Source: Hydractinia symbiolongicarpus
Lineage: Eukaryota > Cnidaria > Hydrozoa > Anthoathecata > Hydractiniidae
NCBI RefSeq assembly: GCF_029227915.1
Contig: NC_079877.1
Location: 12,151,351-12,215,350, forward strand
Direction of reading: 5' to 3'
Length of the DNA stretch: 64,000 nucleotides
Part shown: positions 30,374 through 43,038 of the stretch, one piece after another
How positions within the stretch are numbered: the first letter of the stretch is position 1
Layout of the letters: each line of letters begins with the position of its first letter
Made by a program: the position numbers and the translations under genes
Notes under the pieces: generated by a model
Told to the model about the DNA's origin: nothing
The model's input: only the letters and a program-made list of their open reading frames with translations
Database searches by the model: none

Positions 30374-31447
30374 GGCATATACTATCTTGATACACACAAA
30401 TCATGTTTCGGTATATTTTAAGATGTTTTGTGTTGCTTGCATAACTTCATCAATTATGTTAATTAACTGTCTGTAATTAAGTCATTCTTAATCACCTTTA
30501 AAATTAAAAGAAAAGAAAAAAGGAAAGTGACATTGTTTCTATTTTCATTTTTGTTAAAAAAATATTCGTTTAAAAGGGTTATTCAATAACCATTGCGCTG
30601 TGATCGATTTTACCATCAGCCAACTTTAATTTAAACTTATAGAAAACTGCTTTATTTGGAGTTAAACATTATGTTATTAACACTGCATTTGTCTAGCAGG
30701 GAAAAAGAATTAAACGGGAAGAGAGACACCTTCAGTCTCCAGAACAGAAAGTAATTCAAAATTATTTCTTTTGCTTTTCATTTTGTCTCAACAAAAATCA
30801 GGCCAAATGAATTAAAACACTCAGAAATAACTGACATCATATTCTGCGTGACTAACTAGTGACGGCATGGGACTAAAATGGGACATAATGGAACAATTGA
30901 TCTACAGAAAAAATAAATAACAACTTTTAGCAAGACATAAATAAAAGTCTGTGACTTTTAATTCTGTTAAAAACTGTAAAACATGGACTGTCACATCTTC
31001 CTTTCATAAATAAATTTTTCCCTGAATATCAAAAGCACACGTAAATTTGTCCCATTATGCTTCCTTAGTTATACAGAGAGCAGGGAGTAGTGCAATATAC
31101 GTCACAAACAATTAACAAAAACAAAGCAATAATAACATATATAAACTCTTTTCAAAGATGATAAGGGTGATTTTAAGTACTTACTAAAATTTGTTAAGTG
31201 ATGCTGGGTTAATTACGTGCTTCACGCACAAATGAAATATGCGTTAAAAGCACTGACGTCTTTTCTAACACCGTCATAATTTTTACAACCGAAGCAATGA
31301 AAATGAGTTAAAGTATTCCTAATATTTCTTATTAAGGTTCAATATTTAACCTAGTTTAAAATTGTTTAAAGAGATCTGTACGGATGTAGGTTGGAGTACC
31401 ACATTCCACGAGTATCTCGAGGACCCGCATTCACACTTCTACAAGTG
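30374..31447. other. 5' flank of the receptor gene, no other gene
   Basis: This stretch lies upstream of the receptor start codon at 30373. The block at about 30420-30500 (CATCAATTATGTTAATTAAC, then CTGTAATTAAGTCATTCTTA) recurs with changes at 36860-36910, upstream of the receptor pseudogene, so it may include promoter sequence. A repeat copy with CCAGAACAGAAAGTAATT lies near 30740. No coding sequence is supported. Confidence 0.4.
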
Positions 31448-32154
31448 TTAACCCTATTCGGTCTGGGGTTTTTCGAACATACTATGACCGGGGGGGGGCG
31501 GATTCCCTCAATAACTTTTCATAGGGTTGTTCAAATTGAATCAAACTTGGCACACTTATAGTACGTCATAAAAGGAACAAAATGGCGCCAAAAAAATTTG
31601 CTTGCGTCAGCACATTTTCTGTGACGTCATCAAAAGCTTGAAAATGCCACTATCTGCTTAAAATATAATTACTTTTGTTCTAGAGCGAATTTTTTCATTC
31701 TGTTTGAAGTTTCTGAAAGCTAAATAAAAGTTATTTAACATATTTTCTGGTTTTTACATGGATCGGATGAAAAATTGCCAAAAATTGCCCGAAAATCCGT
31801 TTTTTTCCGATTTTCGGGTAAAATCCGACAAAATCGGGAAATCGGATTAGTCACGTGTTCAAATTATTCCAAATGATTCTTCTTGATGAAACAAAGTTGT
31901 GTTGCAAGTTTCAAGTTCTAAGGATAATCCTAACAGGAGTTATTATATTTTCCCCATTATAAGGATTTCATAGAGATTTTTAGGGGTAGTTTCGAGTAAT
32001 GGCCAATATCAAAGCCTCTGAAAGGTATGGGACCTAAAAAATTAGCATGCAGGTGTCTAATAGATAAATGTTGAAACTCAGTAAGTATCATAGCCATATA
32101 ACAAAGCAATCAGGAGTTATTAAAAAAAAAACCGTCAGGGCCGAATAGGGTTAA
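31448..32154. mobile_element. TTAA-flanked MITE, about 700 bp
   Basis: Left end TTAACCCTATTCGG, right end CCGAATAGGGTTAA, giving a 14-bp perfect inverted repeat including TTAA. A run of nine G lies near the left end. The interior contains CATAAAAGGAACAAAATGGC, which recurs inverted in the copy at 54053-54504. TTAA at both ends suggests a piggyBac- or Kolobok-type target site. No coding capacity. Confidence 0.7.
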
Positions 32155-32929
32155 TTGTTGTAATTTTATGACTTTTCGTACATACCTTCTAGACATATTT
32201 TAACAAAAAAATTCTCAAAAGGGAACAAAGAACGGAAGGGGGTGGGGAGTTGTCATCAAATAATTGGCAAATATTTGCAACGAGTGTTCAGTGAAAAATA
32301 AAGTTAATTCAAAAAATGATGTCATCTTAAAATTTAACGTTATCAAAGGCTACCCAAACGGAGTACATAAGGAGTACCCAAACGTCTGGTCTTATTATGG
32401 GGGAAAATATTATATGGCTATTCAAATTTTGTTTCTTCTTTTACCTAAAATATGAAGTTAACAACCCAACACATAAATTAAGCGTTTCTTTTCAAACCCA
32501 AAGTTGGTTTTCTCACAAGAGAAAAACCTGAATTAAATGGTCCTAGTATTATATTTATCAAACATTTGGAAGATACTTACAATATCAATTATGCAAAGAA
32601 GTAGTATCCTTGTAAGTGTATCAACTGTTACATATGCACGATGAAAGGAATTAGGACAACGTTAGTTATAACTTTCATAACTTCCATGCAACCTTTATTC
32701 TAAACTTTTTCTTATGTATAGAACGACATAATAGTGTTATTACTAGAAGGATAATTTCCTGTAATGTATTCGGTAAAGTGCAATATAAATAAAAAAATAC
32801 AGCACAGGATAATGCGCGCCCATTATGTAGATAATTATAATGTTTGTAATTCATACCATTGTTAAAACAACTTATTGTGAAATAATGCAACGTACATATC
32901 CTAACAATACACTATATTTGCTTTGACTG

Positions 32930-33770
32930 ATTATTGTACTGTGTTAACTCATTGGTCGTTGTTGCTGATAAGTCAGCATAAACAGCTTATTTTGCTTCTT
33001 CCAGTCAAAGACCCGTATAATGAGATTCTGATGATGGACATACTTTATAATTCGTGTCACCAGTTTCGCACCGCCTTTTTTTCAGTTTTTTTGTTTTTGC
33101 AATAACTTTTAGTACCTAAAAATATAAATCGATTCACCATTTTATAATCAAGATTTAACAAAATAACTTTGACTCTGTACATATAATAATACCTAGATTT
33201 TGCACATGTATGAATGTTGTTTGGGCAAGTTCAAAAAGACACTTAAATACGCTACATGTTCCCTCTAATAATGTAAGATGTTTACATCCATTTGTGGAAT
33301 TTGTGGGCGGCGGTGGTTAGACTTATATTGACTTTTCTCACTTTCTAATTGATCTTTGTATGTAGCCCAAATAACTACACTGGAAACATCGAATACTTAA
33401 CGCACAATGTAGTATGTATTACTTATATTAAAAATACCTCTTCTCAATTTAAATTATAAATTATAGTTAAACGCACAATTCCCGGTTGCTTCGCGTGTCC
33501 ATGTACCATTTATAAAATTATCATCTTTGTAGAATATTACTCTTTTTAAATATAAATGCAGAATAGAAAATTATTTCTTGTAATTATTTGGTACATGTCA
33601 CATCAATTAATGCCTCTCCTGTTATTATTCCATTCTCCCTCCCATGGAAAACAATTTTTGTTCCACAACCTTTCCGTGTAATGAAACTTCGAGTTTTATA
33701 AAGATATCTGTATGTATCTGAATATGAATAATTTTTTTCCAACTTTTTCATTGAGTAACATTGCAAATTT
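32930..33770 (-). pseudogene. Broken paralogue of the Alr-like receptor
   Basis: Three blocks on the minus strand match exons of the 19913-30373 gene in the right order. 33770-33584 corresponds to exon 3 (RYLYKTRSFITRKGCGTK, GEALIDVTC). About 33545-33360 corresponds to exon 4, with long stretches nearly identical to 20680-20500 but frame breaks inside. About 33095-32930 corresponds to the tail exon: SESHYTGL is followed by TGA, then VYADLSATTTNE after a further TAA. A transmembrane exon was not found. The tyrosine motifs remain recognisable despite the stops. It lies upstream of the intact gene on the same strand, so it is a tandem duplicate that has decayed. Confidence 0.75.
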
Positions 33771-35850
33771 ATGATTAATTTTGTGTCTGTAAGTGATATA
33801 TTTTGAATTTTATTTATAAAGTCTTACTGACTGTTTGTTTATTTTCTTCTACATGGCATTGCAGCTAATTAATAAACATCAAAGCATAACATAACGCTTC
33901 AGTAATCAGTTTATTTCTCCTAAGAACGTATTATGTATAATTTTAACCTTAACAGCAAGGTAAAATAGAAGTTTTTTGTAGGAGACTTCAATACCCAAAG
34001 TTAGATTCTTTGAGAAAGTATATTAAACTAGCTTGATATACATAACATAAACTACTTTGGCTGAATCACTTACGTCAAAACCTGCAGTAAACTTCGTACT
34101 AGGAAAAGTTCTTGCAAATAGTTAACTACAGACGTTCTTTTTGCGATTAATTACAAAATGTGGCGGATTGCACAGGATTGCACAGTGTAGGCCAAACTTT
34201 ATTAAAGTGCTACTTGGCATGTGTAAATTTTTTAGGGTAACTACCTCACTGTTACTATAAAAGGTACATGTGGGAACTAAAAAATCTATCACCTTGGTGT
34301 GACATGCTGCTTAAGTATACTTTCAGGATAAACGTAGGGCCTTCACATAAACTTCAAATTATCACTTAGATTTAGAGCTATGTTCGCAACAACAGGTGAT
34401 CATTCCCTGTTCTATCAACATTAAAAGAAAACGTTTTTAACGTATTAAGGGCAAAAAACTTAAAAGAATATTGCATAAGACTGGATAAGTCACGATTTGC
34501 AAGATACAAGTTGCAAGTTGCTACAATAAGTTGACACATAACATCCATGAGTTACAACTGTTGCATGGAAAAGCGAGACTTGTGTAGCTTGCCATTAGTA
34601 TATACGTATCGATACACGTGTTATATAAAAGAGTGCTATCCGAAGATCGTGAATAAGCAACACGAACATAAAACATATGTAGTTCTTACCTCGCAATCGC
34701 ACTACTATACATATTCAACTAGGATTGTTAAGGGCCTTAATATACATTTAATATAAATTGAGGCCCAATATATATTTAAGGTTACTTTAAGAGCAGCAGC
34801 TTCCGCGAGGAGAAACTTTTGTGTTTTTGCGTTATTTTGCTCATTTTTGCTTCAGCATTTTGAAATTAAAAATTAGCAAAATGCGGAAGTGTTTTACGCG
34901 AAGTCATGGATAATTTCCAACATGTGAAAAACTTTTCACTACCAGGAAAATCAAAACAAACAAAATTCCCATAGTGATTTACTTCTTTTTAATCATCAAC
35001 AGGACCTTATTAAATAACAGTACCATCTTTGTAACTGGTTAGGCCATCCTGCGTAAATATTAACTAATAAATAAATAATTAACTACAAAACATTTAGCAT
35101 TTTCATTTTTTTTAACGCTAGGAACATTTCTCGGATATTTCGATTCTACTATGCAAACTATGATTATTAATAAAAAGCAAATAAAAACAAGAAAAATAAA
35201 AATTGTTGCCAATCACGAAAGATTTTTCCTTGCAAATAAAGTAATGTTTAATTTTCGCGAAGTTATTTTACGCAAAATTTGTCCAAAACTTATTCGCGAT
35301 AATTACATAAAATTTAGCTTTTTTGTGGCAAAACATTCTGCCAGCGAAAGTCTCTACCTTCTAAGAAATTATCGTTGTAAATATGTCAGAATATTAAGTT
35401 TGTTTCCTAAAAACGAAAAATTGATATGTAAAATATGAGCAAAGAGTGATTTCTTTATCATCCTTTGCTCTACAATAACGCCTCACGCCGCATTTGCTTT
35501 TGGTCGAAATGTGAGTAAAAGTTTTGGTATAGATGGTATAGATATTTCTTTTAGCAAACAAGAGACACAAACATGTCTTTTTCTTCACTTTAATCACTTG
35601 TAGAAACGATGCAATAGCGCATTTTAAAGGCTTTAGCCTATAGGATTTAATCTTGCGAATTCTATTTATTTCTACTAGTCCATTAAATTTTAATCATCAA
35701 TAAAATTTAAGTATTTTTTGGATTTAACAATTCACGAAATCACGAAGTTTTTGTTGCAAAAGCCGTCTTTTTTGCAAAAGAAAAGTCTCTTGGGGTGGTC
35801 GGAGTCATTGATGGCTTCTTCAGAGTTAATGAGACTGATTGGCGTTGTTT
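33771..35850. other. Non-coding AT-rich stretch
   Basis: No gene supported. The open frame at 35151-35438 falls in sequence with repeated TTCGCGA/GCGAAA units of the kind also seen near 17980-18080 and in the 2.83-kb tandem repeats, so it is treated as dispersed-repeat sequence rather than coding. Confidence 0.45.
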
Positions 35851-36020
35851 GGTTGTCATAGGTGGTCATTGGTCGTCACAGGTGGTGATAGGTGGTGATA
35901 GGTGGTCATTGGTGATCTTAGGTGGTCTTAGTTGGTCATTGGTGGTCATAGGTGGTCATAGGTGGTCATTGGTTGTCATTGGTCGTCATTGGTGGTCATA
36001 GGTGGTTATAGGTGGTCATT
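35851..36020. repeat. Minisatellite, 17 units of 10 bp
   Basis: Exactly 17 consecutive 10-bp units fit the consensus GGTGGTCATW (for example GGTGGTCATT, GGTGGTCATA, GGTGGTGATA). Units differ by one to three bases and spacing never varies. Since 10 is not a multiple of 3, the Gly/Trp/Val-rich frame through it is an artefact. Confidence 0.9.
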
Positions 36021-37371
36021 GCACAGTTATGTGGCATTATTTTGCACACACAATCTTTTACACTTTGTTCTTTACTAAAGCTTTTTTTATACTTTCTTCT
36101 TTGTAGTCACATGCGACAAAAATACAAATCTTAATGTAAAAGAAAGTAGTCATTCACTTGTTGTGAAACAAGAATTTATAAAAAAATATCTACTAATTTA
36201 ACTTTTAACACCTAGATAAAGTCATGTACTATGATGAACAGGACAATTAGAATAAGTTTTACAAACATTTATATTCCCTACAACCTGTTTAAGAACCCTG
36301 TTAGCACTTTTCAAGATGTTCCTTCTTGAATTAAAATATAGTTAAATGAAACACTTGTGATAGATATTGCGTTTTAGATACTGAAAATCTTGCAGACAGC
36401 CGATCATAAAACATCGTTCAAGCATCTTCTTTTAGAATAACACCGCGTTAGTGGTTTGGAATATATTTTTATTAGGTTGTCCATGAACATTTGATATAAA
36501 TAAACATGCTGCTAAAGGGTAATTATTACTATTCACAGTCCATATTAATTAGGGAACTTAAATACTGTTTGCCGCAACATCTTTTGACAAGCTTATAACA
36601 GATAACCATTACAAGAACAAAAAAGTGCGGGGTAAATACATTTTTTAAAATATAATAATACGTGTCCTATATGGTTCGATATAATTCTTTATTTAACTTT
36701 GAATTAAAAAATAGTGTTAAACAAACATAAATGATTTTATCCTTTACACCATATCACACTATCATCCTGAATGTCTGCATCGTGACAATTAGTACTTTGT
36801 TGTAGTATATTTAATATCTAATAATTTATCATGTGACAATTGTTAACCTTTTATGATTACATCAATTACGTTTATTTTCTGTAACGTAATTAAGTCATTC
36901 CTAAATTTTAATTAAAGAATGAATATGTAATTTCATCTGTCTTAATTTCTTTCAAAATTTTCTTTAATAAAAACTCTTTTCTTTATTGGCGTGTGCGGGT
37001 AAATAGCCTTACGTAATGGAGAAGTTGAAAACTTCCATATTTACAACTGACCTTTGTCTATACTCATGCTAAGAATTTCACATACAACGAGACATGTATA
37101 GATATGAGGTGCCTCTTTTATGTAATAATTCCGTAGCGTAAGTAAGAGCAGGCTTGTCCATCGCATTACAATAAGTGGTCACTTCTTGACAGCACATGTA
37201 ATGTCTTCTACAAGCGAGGCATTTAGGAAACAGCTTTTCGTTACCCCCCCCTCCAGCTAAGAAAATTACTCATCAATTTTATATGGCAGTATAAGTTTTC
37301 ATGACAGTAATAGGAGTGTAGCTACCTAACTGCATTCAGAATAAAAATTATTAATTACGCATTTTGTTCAG
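36021..37371. other. Non-coding stretch; receptor-type 5' flank relic
   Basis: No gene supported. About 36860-36910 (CATCAATTACGTTTATTTTC, then CTGTAACGTAATTAAGTCATTCCTAA) resembles 30445-30500 upstream of the intact receptor, so it probably marks the old 5' end of the receptor pseudogene. No signal-peptide exon was found here. Confidence 0.4.
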
Positions 37372-40205
37372 AAAACTGCATTTTTCTACTTTTAATTTTA
37401 GCCAGAGCTAGCTAAAGAGCTAGCTAGATAGTCACAACACCATTATGAAGAAAATAATAAATACCAAACTGAATAAAGAATTTTAAAGGAATAAGAATAT
37501 ATAGCTCGCTTGTGTAAGTAGGATGCTACCTCGAAATATACGTTTGTAACTAGCCAAAATCATAAAATTGGTTTGTTTAAAATTTATACACACATACGTA
37601 TTTAGAAAGAAGCCTACAAACCTCACACCATCACTTCCAAACCAAAACGGCCTTTGTAAGCGTAGCCTGTTTTGTTTTCCGAATCTGTTTGGGAAATTCG
37701 TGAAAATTTGTTTCTGTGCAATTTGATTTTTTCCCCTGTTCGGAAAACCATTTACACTGTTGATTTCTTCTGATTTTTTTTCCGACCTAAAATCATAATA
37801 AAATCTATGTAAATTTTAATGTCAAAGCCTTTCCCAAAACTGAACAAATTGAGAAACGGACTGTCATCAAATCCTTTTTCGCGAAATTTAACTCTCGCGG
37901 GACATGTCAAGTTTAGCAACGTGAAAACATATCTTGCGAAAATCAAATTTAAGTTTCACAAAATTCTTGTTAAAATATCTTCCCGAAATATATTTCTGGA
38001 TATCGCGAAAGTAAAGTCTTTCACATATTTACCCCTTCCCCTTGTCGCTTGTGTATTTGAAATATTTTTTAAGATATATGAGAAAGTTTTGTTTACTTTT
38101 GTAACGTTATCACATCTGTTATTAAGATTGAATATAATATTTATGTGTGTGTATCATCAATTTCATATTACGCAATTAACAGATGAAAAAAAAGGGAAGA
38201 AACTTCGGTAAAAGTTTTTCATTTCTGGTTATGATTTTTAAAACAATTCATCAATTTGTTTAGTAATAGCTTACCAGTCTCTTTAATAATAGCCGTATTT
38301 TGTCTGTGTGTCCGCGAAAGCTACGTCCCGTACAGGAATCAAGAAATATTTATAACTAGTTATTTAAACCCGTGGAATAATCCACTTAAATATATTTTAT
38401 TCGTTCGTTTTAAACGAAATCCCGCACAGATATCCACTCAAAAATATTAAAATTTATTCTATGTTTTTTATCACAAAATCATTGGTTGTCAGTTTCATTT
38501 TAAAGACGCAAACAATGAAAACTTTTAAACAAAATTGACAACTATAATAACAACGTTGGTTGCCTGTGACTTTACTCGTATAACAATTTATAACATAGGA
38601 TCCGTCACGGTAAATTTAAATCGCATGCAATAAAATTCCCAGCTAATAAAATCACTTTATTTTATCACATGAGTTGTTTTAGCTAAACAGCGAATTCATT
38701 GTTCTTTTCGTCAAAACGTTTTTTGTTAATTCCATTCAAGCGGGAATAAATGAAACCAATATGTTATAACAGTAGACAATAGACACGTGCGTAAGGGAAT
38801 AATAAAAATTAATTACCCGTGACTTTGTGTATTGAAGTTTACATCGTCACAGAAAGGTTTTTTATGAGAACAATAAAATAAATTAACCGTGACCTTTTTA
38901 AATCAAAAATTTTAAATCAATATGAAAAAGCACACAAAAGACAGAATAAAAAAAAGTTTAGCAAAAGTGACATGTTACTGCGGCTGTTTCTTTAGAAAAA
39001 ACAACACGTCCACTTTGCCTGTTACAGACACACGGAACTGGCGTATTATTATATAGATGCACACCAATACCAAATGCGATATATTTTTGTCCACTTTATT
39101 GTGACGGGTAAATTTAAAGGACGGGCGAGCCCGTGAATTATTCGGGTGTCTGTCACGCAAAATAGTAGCTTAGCTGCGCAAGTAGCGAGACGCATGCAAT
39201 GTGGTATAAAAAGGCCGGACGAACCCGTAGATTTTTCCACGGGCTAACGACTAGTGATTAATAAGCGCCAATAAATCTGCAACAATGAATTCTCATATCA
39301 GGCCGATATTCAGCAAGGCAAAGTCGGAATCCGTAATTATTTAGTCGAGCTTGTGATTTTCGAATCGAAGCGGAGTCAAGTATGAACAAAGCAAGACTTA
39401 ATAATTACGATATCCGATTTTACCGCGCTGAATATCTGTTTTATCATACACTATTGAAAAAGAACCATTATCTAAAGTGGCGAACCTCTCCACTTTTTAT
39501 TATATTAATTTTGCTTTGTTTTTGTCTTCTTCGTCGTTCTTGTTTCTTGTTATTTAAGCTTCTTGTTATTTTAAGCTCTCAATCTAATTGCTTATCCTTT
39601 GTGTACTACAATCGAGAACAATTAAGAGTGGAGTGCGATATAATACATCCTTTGTTTGATAACTTTTTTTATTTAGTTTTAACTCTTTATCTGACTGACT
39701 TGCGTGTAGTTTTTTAAAGGAACTGTATATATAAACAAAATAAAGTGCCGCAGAGACTATCAAATATCTCGAGCAGATATTCGATATCGGATCTGCTCAG
39801 ACATTTGACTTTCGGCTAACGACTGCACGAATATCCAAAAATATTCTGTCAGACGCTCCAGCCTGAGGTGCATGATAATAGAGATTAGTACAATCTCCTA
39901 TCAAACATTAACCTCGACGGAATGGCGAAAATCATACTAAAAATGTTTCATTAATGTCGTCTCGACCGTTGACTGACAGTTTTCAGTGAAGATAATTTTA
40001 ACAGTTATCTGGTTTTGGTAAAAGTATGAAATATGCACGAGTGCGGGACTTTTTATCAAGGGAAACACAATTGATGATGTGTTAATTATAATTTTTAGAA
40101 TTTGATTCAAAACTTTTCACAGTTTTCATTTATAACACAACTCCTACATTCATTTTCAGCATCTTTTTTTAGCATTGGGCAAAGACCTTGAAGATTTGGA
40201 CTTAT
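37372..40205. repeat. 2.83-kb tandem repeat, unit 1
   Basis: It begins AAAACTGCATTTTTCTAC and ends GAAGATTTGGACTTAT. It is followed without spacer by two further copies. This copy differs from unit 2 at only a handful of sites, including one base inserted near 38166. Frames such as 37819-38211 and 39382-39717 are not conserved between copies, so the unit looks non-coding. It contains a Helitron (38356-39057). Confidence 0.9.
38356..39057 (-). mobile_element. Non-autonomous Helitron in repeat unit 1
   Basis: On the minus strand it starts A|TCTATATAATAATACGCCAG at 39057. It ends with a GTGGATTATTCCAC stem-loop, GGGTTTAAATAA and CTAG|T at 38356. Both Helitron borders are exact. About 702 bp, no helicase. 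Confidence 0.75.
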
Positions 40206-43038
40206 AAAACTGCATTTTTCTACTTTTAATTTTAGCCAGAGCTAGCTAAAGAGCTAGCTAGATAGTCACAACACCATTATGAAGAAAATAATAAATACCA
40301 AACTGAATAAAGAATTTTAAAGGAATAAGAATATATAGCTCGCTTGTGTAAGTAGGATGCTACCTCGAAATATACGTTTGTAACTAGCCAAAATCATAAA
40401 ATTGGTTTGTTTAAAATTTATACACACATACGTATTTAGAAAGAAGCCTACAAACCTCACACCATCACTTCCAAACCAAAACGGCCTTTGTAAGCGTAGC
40501 CTGTTTTGTTTTCCGAATCTGTTTGGGAAATTCGTGAAAATTTGTTTCTGTGCAATTTGATTTTTTCCCCTGTTCGGAAAACCATTTACACTGTTGATTT
40601 CTTCTGATTTTTTTTCCGACCTAAAATCATAATAAAATCTATGTAAATTTTAATGTCAAAGCCTTTCCCAAAACTGAACAAATTGAGAAACGGACTGTCA
40701 TCAAATCCTTTTTCGCGAAATTTAACTCTCGCGGGACATGTCAAGTTTAGCAACGTGAAAACATATCTTGCGAAAATCAAATTTAAGTTTCACAAAATTC
40801 TTGTTAAAATATCTTCCCGAAATATATTTCTGGATATCGCGAAAGTAAAGTCTTTCACATATTTACCCCTTCCCCTTGTCGCTTGTGTATTTGAAATATT
40901 TTTTAAGATATATGAGAAAGTTTTGTTTACTTTTGTAACGTTATCACATCTGTTATTAAGATTGAATATAATATTTATGTGTGTGTATCATCAATTTCAT
41001 ATTCGCAATTAACAGATGAAAAAAAAGGGAAGAAACTTCGGTAAAAGTTTTTCATTTCTGGTTATGATTTTTAAAACAATTCATCAATTTGTTTAGTAAT
41101 AGCTTACCAGTCTCTTTAATAATAGCCGTATTTTGTCTGTGTGTCCGCGAAAGCTACGTCCCGTACAGGAATCAAGAAATATTTATAACTAGTTATTTAA
41201 ACCCGTGGAATAATCCACTTAAATATATTTTATTCGTTCGTTTTAAACGAAATCCCGCACAGATATCCACTCAAAAATATTAAAATTTATTCTATGTTTT
41301 TTATCACAAAATCATTGGTTGTCAGTTTCATTTTAAAGACGCAAACAATGAAAACTTTTAAACAAAATTGACAACTATAATAACAACGTTGGTTGCCTGT
41401 GACTTTACTCGTATAACAATTTATAACAAAGGACCCGTCACGGTAAATTTAAATCGCATGCAATAAAATTCCCAGCTAATAAAATCACTTTATTTTATCA
41501 CATGAGTTGTTTTAGCTAAACAGCGAATTCATTGTTCTTTTCGTCAAAACGTTTTTTGTTAATTCCATTCAAGCGGGAATAAATGAAACCAATATGTTAT
41601 AACAGTAGACAATAGACACGTGCGTAAGGGAATAATAAAAATTAATTACCCGTGACTTTGTGTATTGAAGTTTACATCGTCACAGAAAGGTTTTTTATGA
41701 GAACAATAAAATAAATTAACCGTGACCTTTTTAAATCAAAAATTTTAAATCAATATGAAAAAGCACACAAAAGACAGAATAAAAAAAAGTTTAGCAAAAG
41801 TGACATGTTACTGCGGCTGTTTCTTTAGAAAAAACAACACGTCCACTTTGCCTGTTACAGACACACGGAACTGGCGTATTATTATATAGATGCACACCAA
41901 TACCAAATGCGATATATTTTTGTCCACTTTATTGTGACGGGTAAATTTAAAGGACGGGCGAGCCCGTGAATTATTCGGGTGTCTGTCACGCAAAATAGTA
42001 GCTTAGCTGCGCAAGTAGCGAGACGCATGCAATGTGGTATAAAAAGGCCGGACGAACCCGTGGATTTTTCCACGGGCTAACGACTAGTGATTAATAAGCG
42101 CCAATAAATCTGCAACAATGAATTCTCATATCAGGCCGATATTCAGCAAGGCAAAGTCGGAATCCGTAATTATTTAGTCGAGCTTGTGATTTTCGAATCG
42201 AAGCGGAGTCAAGTATAAACAAAGCAAGACTTAATAATTACGATATCCGATTTTACCGCGCTGAATATCTGTTTTATCATACACTATTGAAAAAGAACCA
42301 TTATCTAAAGTGGCGAACCTCTCCATTTTTTATTATATTAATTTTGCTTTGTTTTTGTCTTCTTCGTCGTTCTTGTTTCTTGTTATTTAAGCTTCTTGTT
42401 ATTTTAAGCTCTCAATCTAATTGCTTATCCTTTGTGTACTACAATCGAGAACAATTAAGAGTGGAGTGCGATATAATACATCCTTTGTTTGATAACTTTT
42501 TTTATTTAGTTTTAACTCTTTATCTGACTGACTTGCGTGTAGTTTTTTAAAGGAACTGTATATATAAACAAAATAAAGTGCCGCAGAGACTATCAAATAT
42601 CTCGAGCAGATATTCGATATCGGATCTGCTCAGACATTTGACTTTCGGCTAACGACTGCACGAATATCCAAAAATATTCTGTCAGACGCTCCAGCCTGAG
42701 GTGCATGAAAATAGAGATTAGTACAATCTCCTATCAAACATTAACCTCGACGGAATGGCGAAAATCATACTAAAAATGTTTCATTAATGTCGTCTCGACC
42801 GTTGACTGACAGTTTTCAGTGAAGATAATTTTAACAGTTATCTGGTTTTGGTAAAAGTATGAAATATGCACGAGTGCGAGACTTTTTATCAAGGGAAACA
42901 CAATTGATGATGTGTTAATTATAATTTTTAGAATTTGATTCAAAACTTTTCACAGTTTTCATTTATAACACAACTCCTACATTCATTTTCAGCATCTTTT
43001 TTTAGCATTGGGCAAAGACCTTGAAGATTTGGACTTAT
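40206..43038. repeat. 2.83-kb tandem repeat, unit 2
   Basis: Same unit as 37372-40205 with a one-base deletion near 41001 that truncates the open frame starting at 40653. A base change also destroys the start codon equivalent to 39382. A second Helitron-type 3' end is perfect here: CCCGTGG (42057) pairs with CCACGGG, followed by CTAACGACTAG|T at 42087, on the plus strand. Confidence 0.9.
41189..41890 (-). mobile_element. Non-autonomous Helitron in repeat unit 2
   Basis: Identical in layout to 38356-39057: A|TC start at 41890 and CTAG|T end at 41189 on the minus strand. It was carried along by the tandem duplication rather than inserted independently. Confidence 0.75.

Noticed and set aside
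32923-33105. Plus-strand open frame of 60 residues
   Set aside because: It is antisense to the tail exon of the receptor pseudogene.
35795-36001. Gly/Val/Trp-rich open frame
   Set aside because: It is an artefact of the 10-bp minisatellite.
35851-36020. Possible CRISPR-like array
   Set aside because: Units are directly adjacent with no spacers and the genome is eukaryotic.
37819-38211. 130-residue open frame present in the tandem repeats
   Set aside because: A single-base indel breaks it in unit 2, and its composition follows GCGAAA-type repeat sequence found elsewhere in the window.
39382-39717. Open frame of 111 residues in repeat unit 1
   Set aside because: The start codon is lost in units 2 and 3 and there is no domain or signal.
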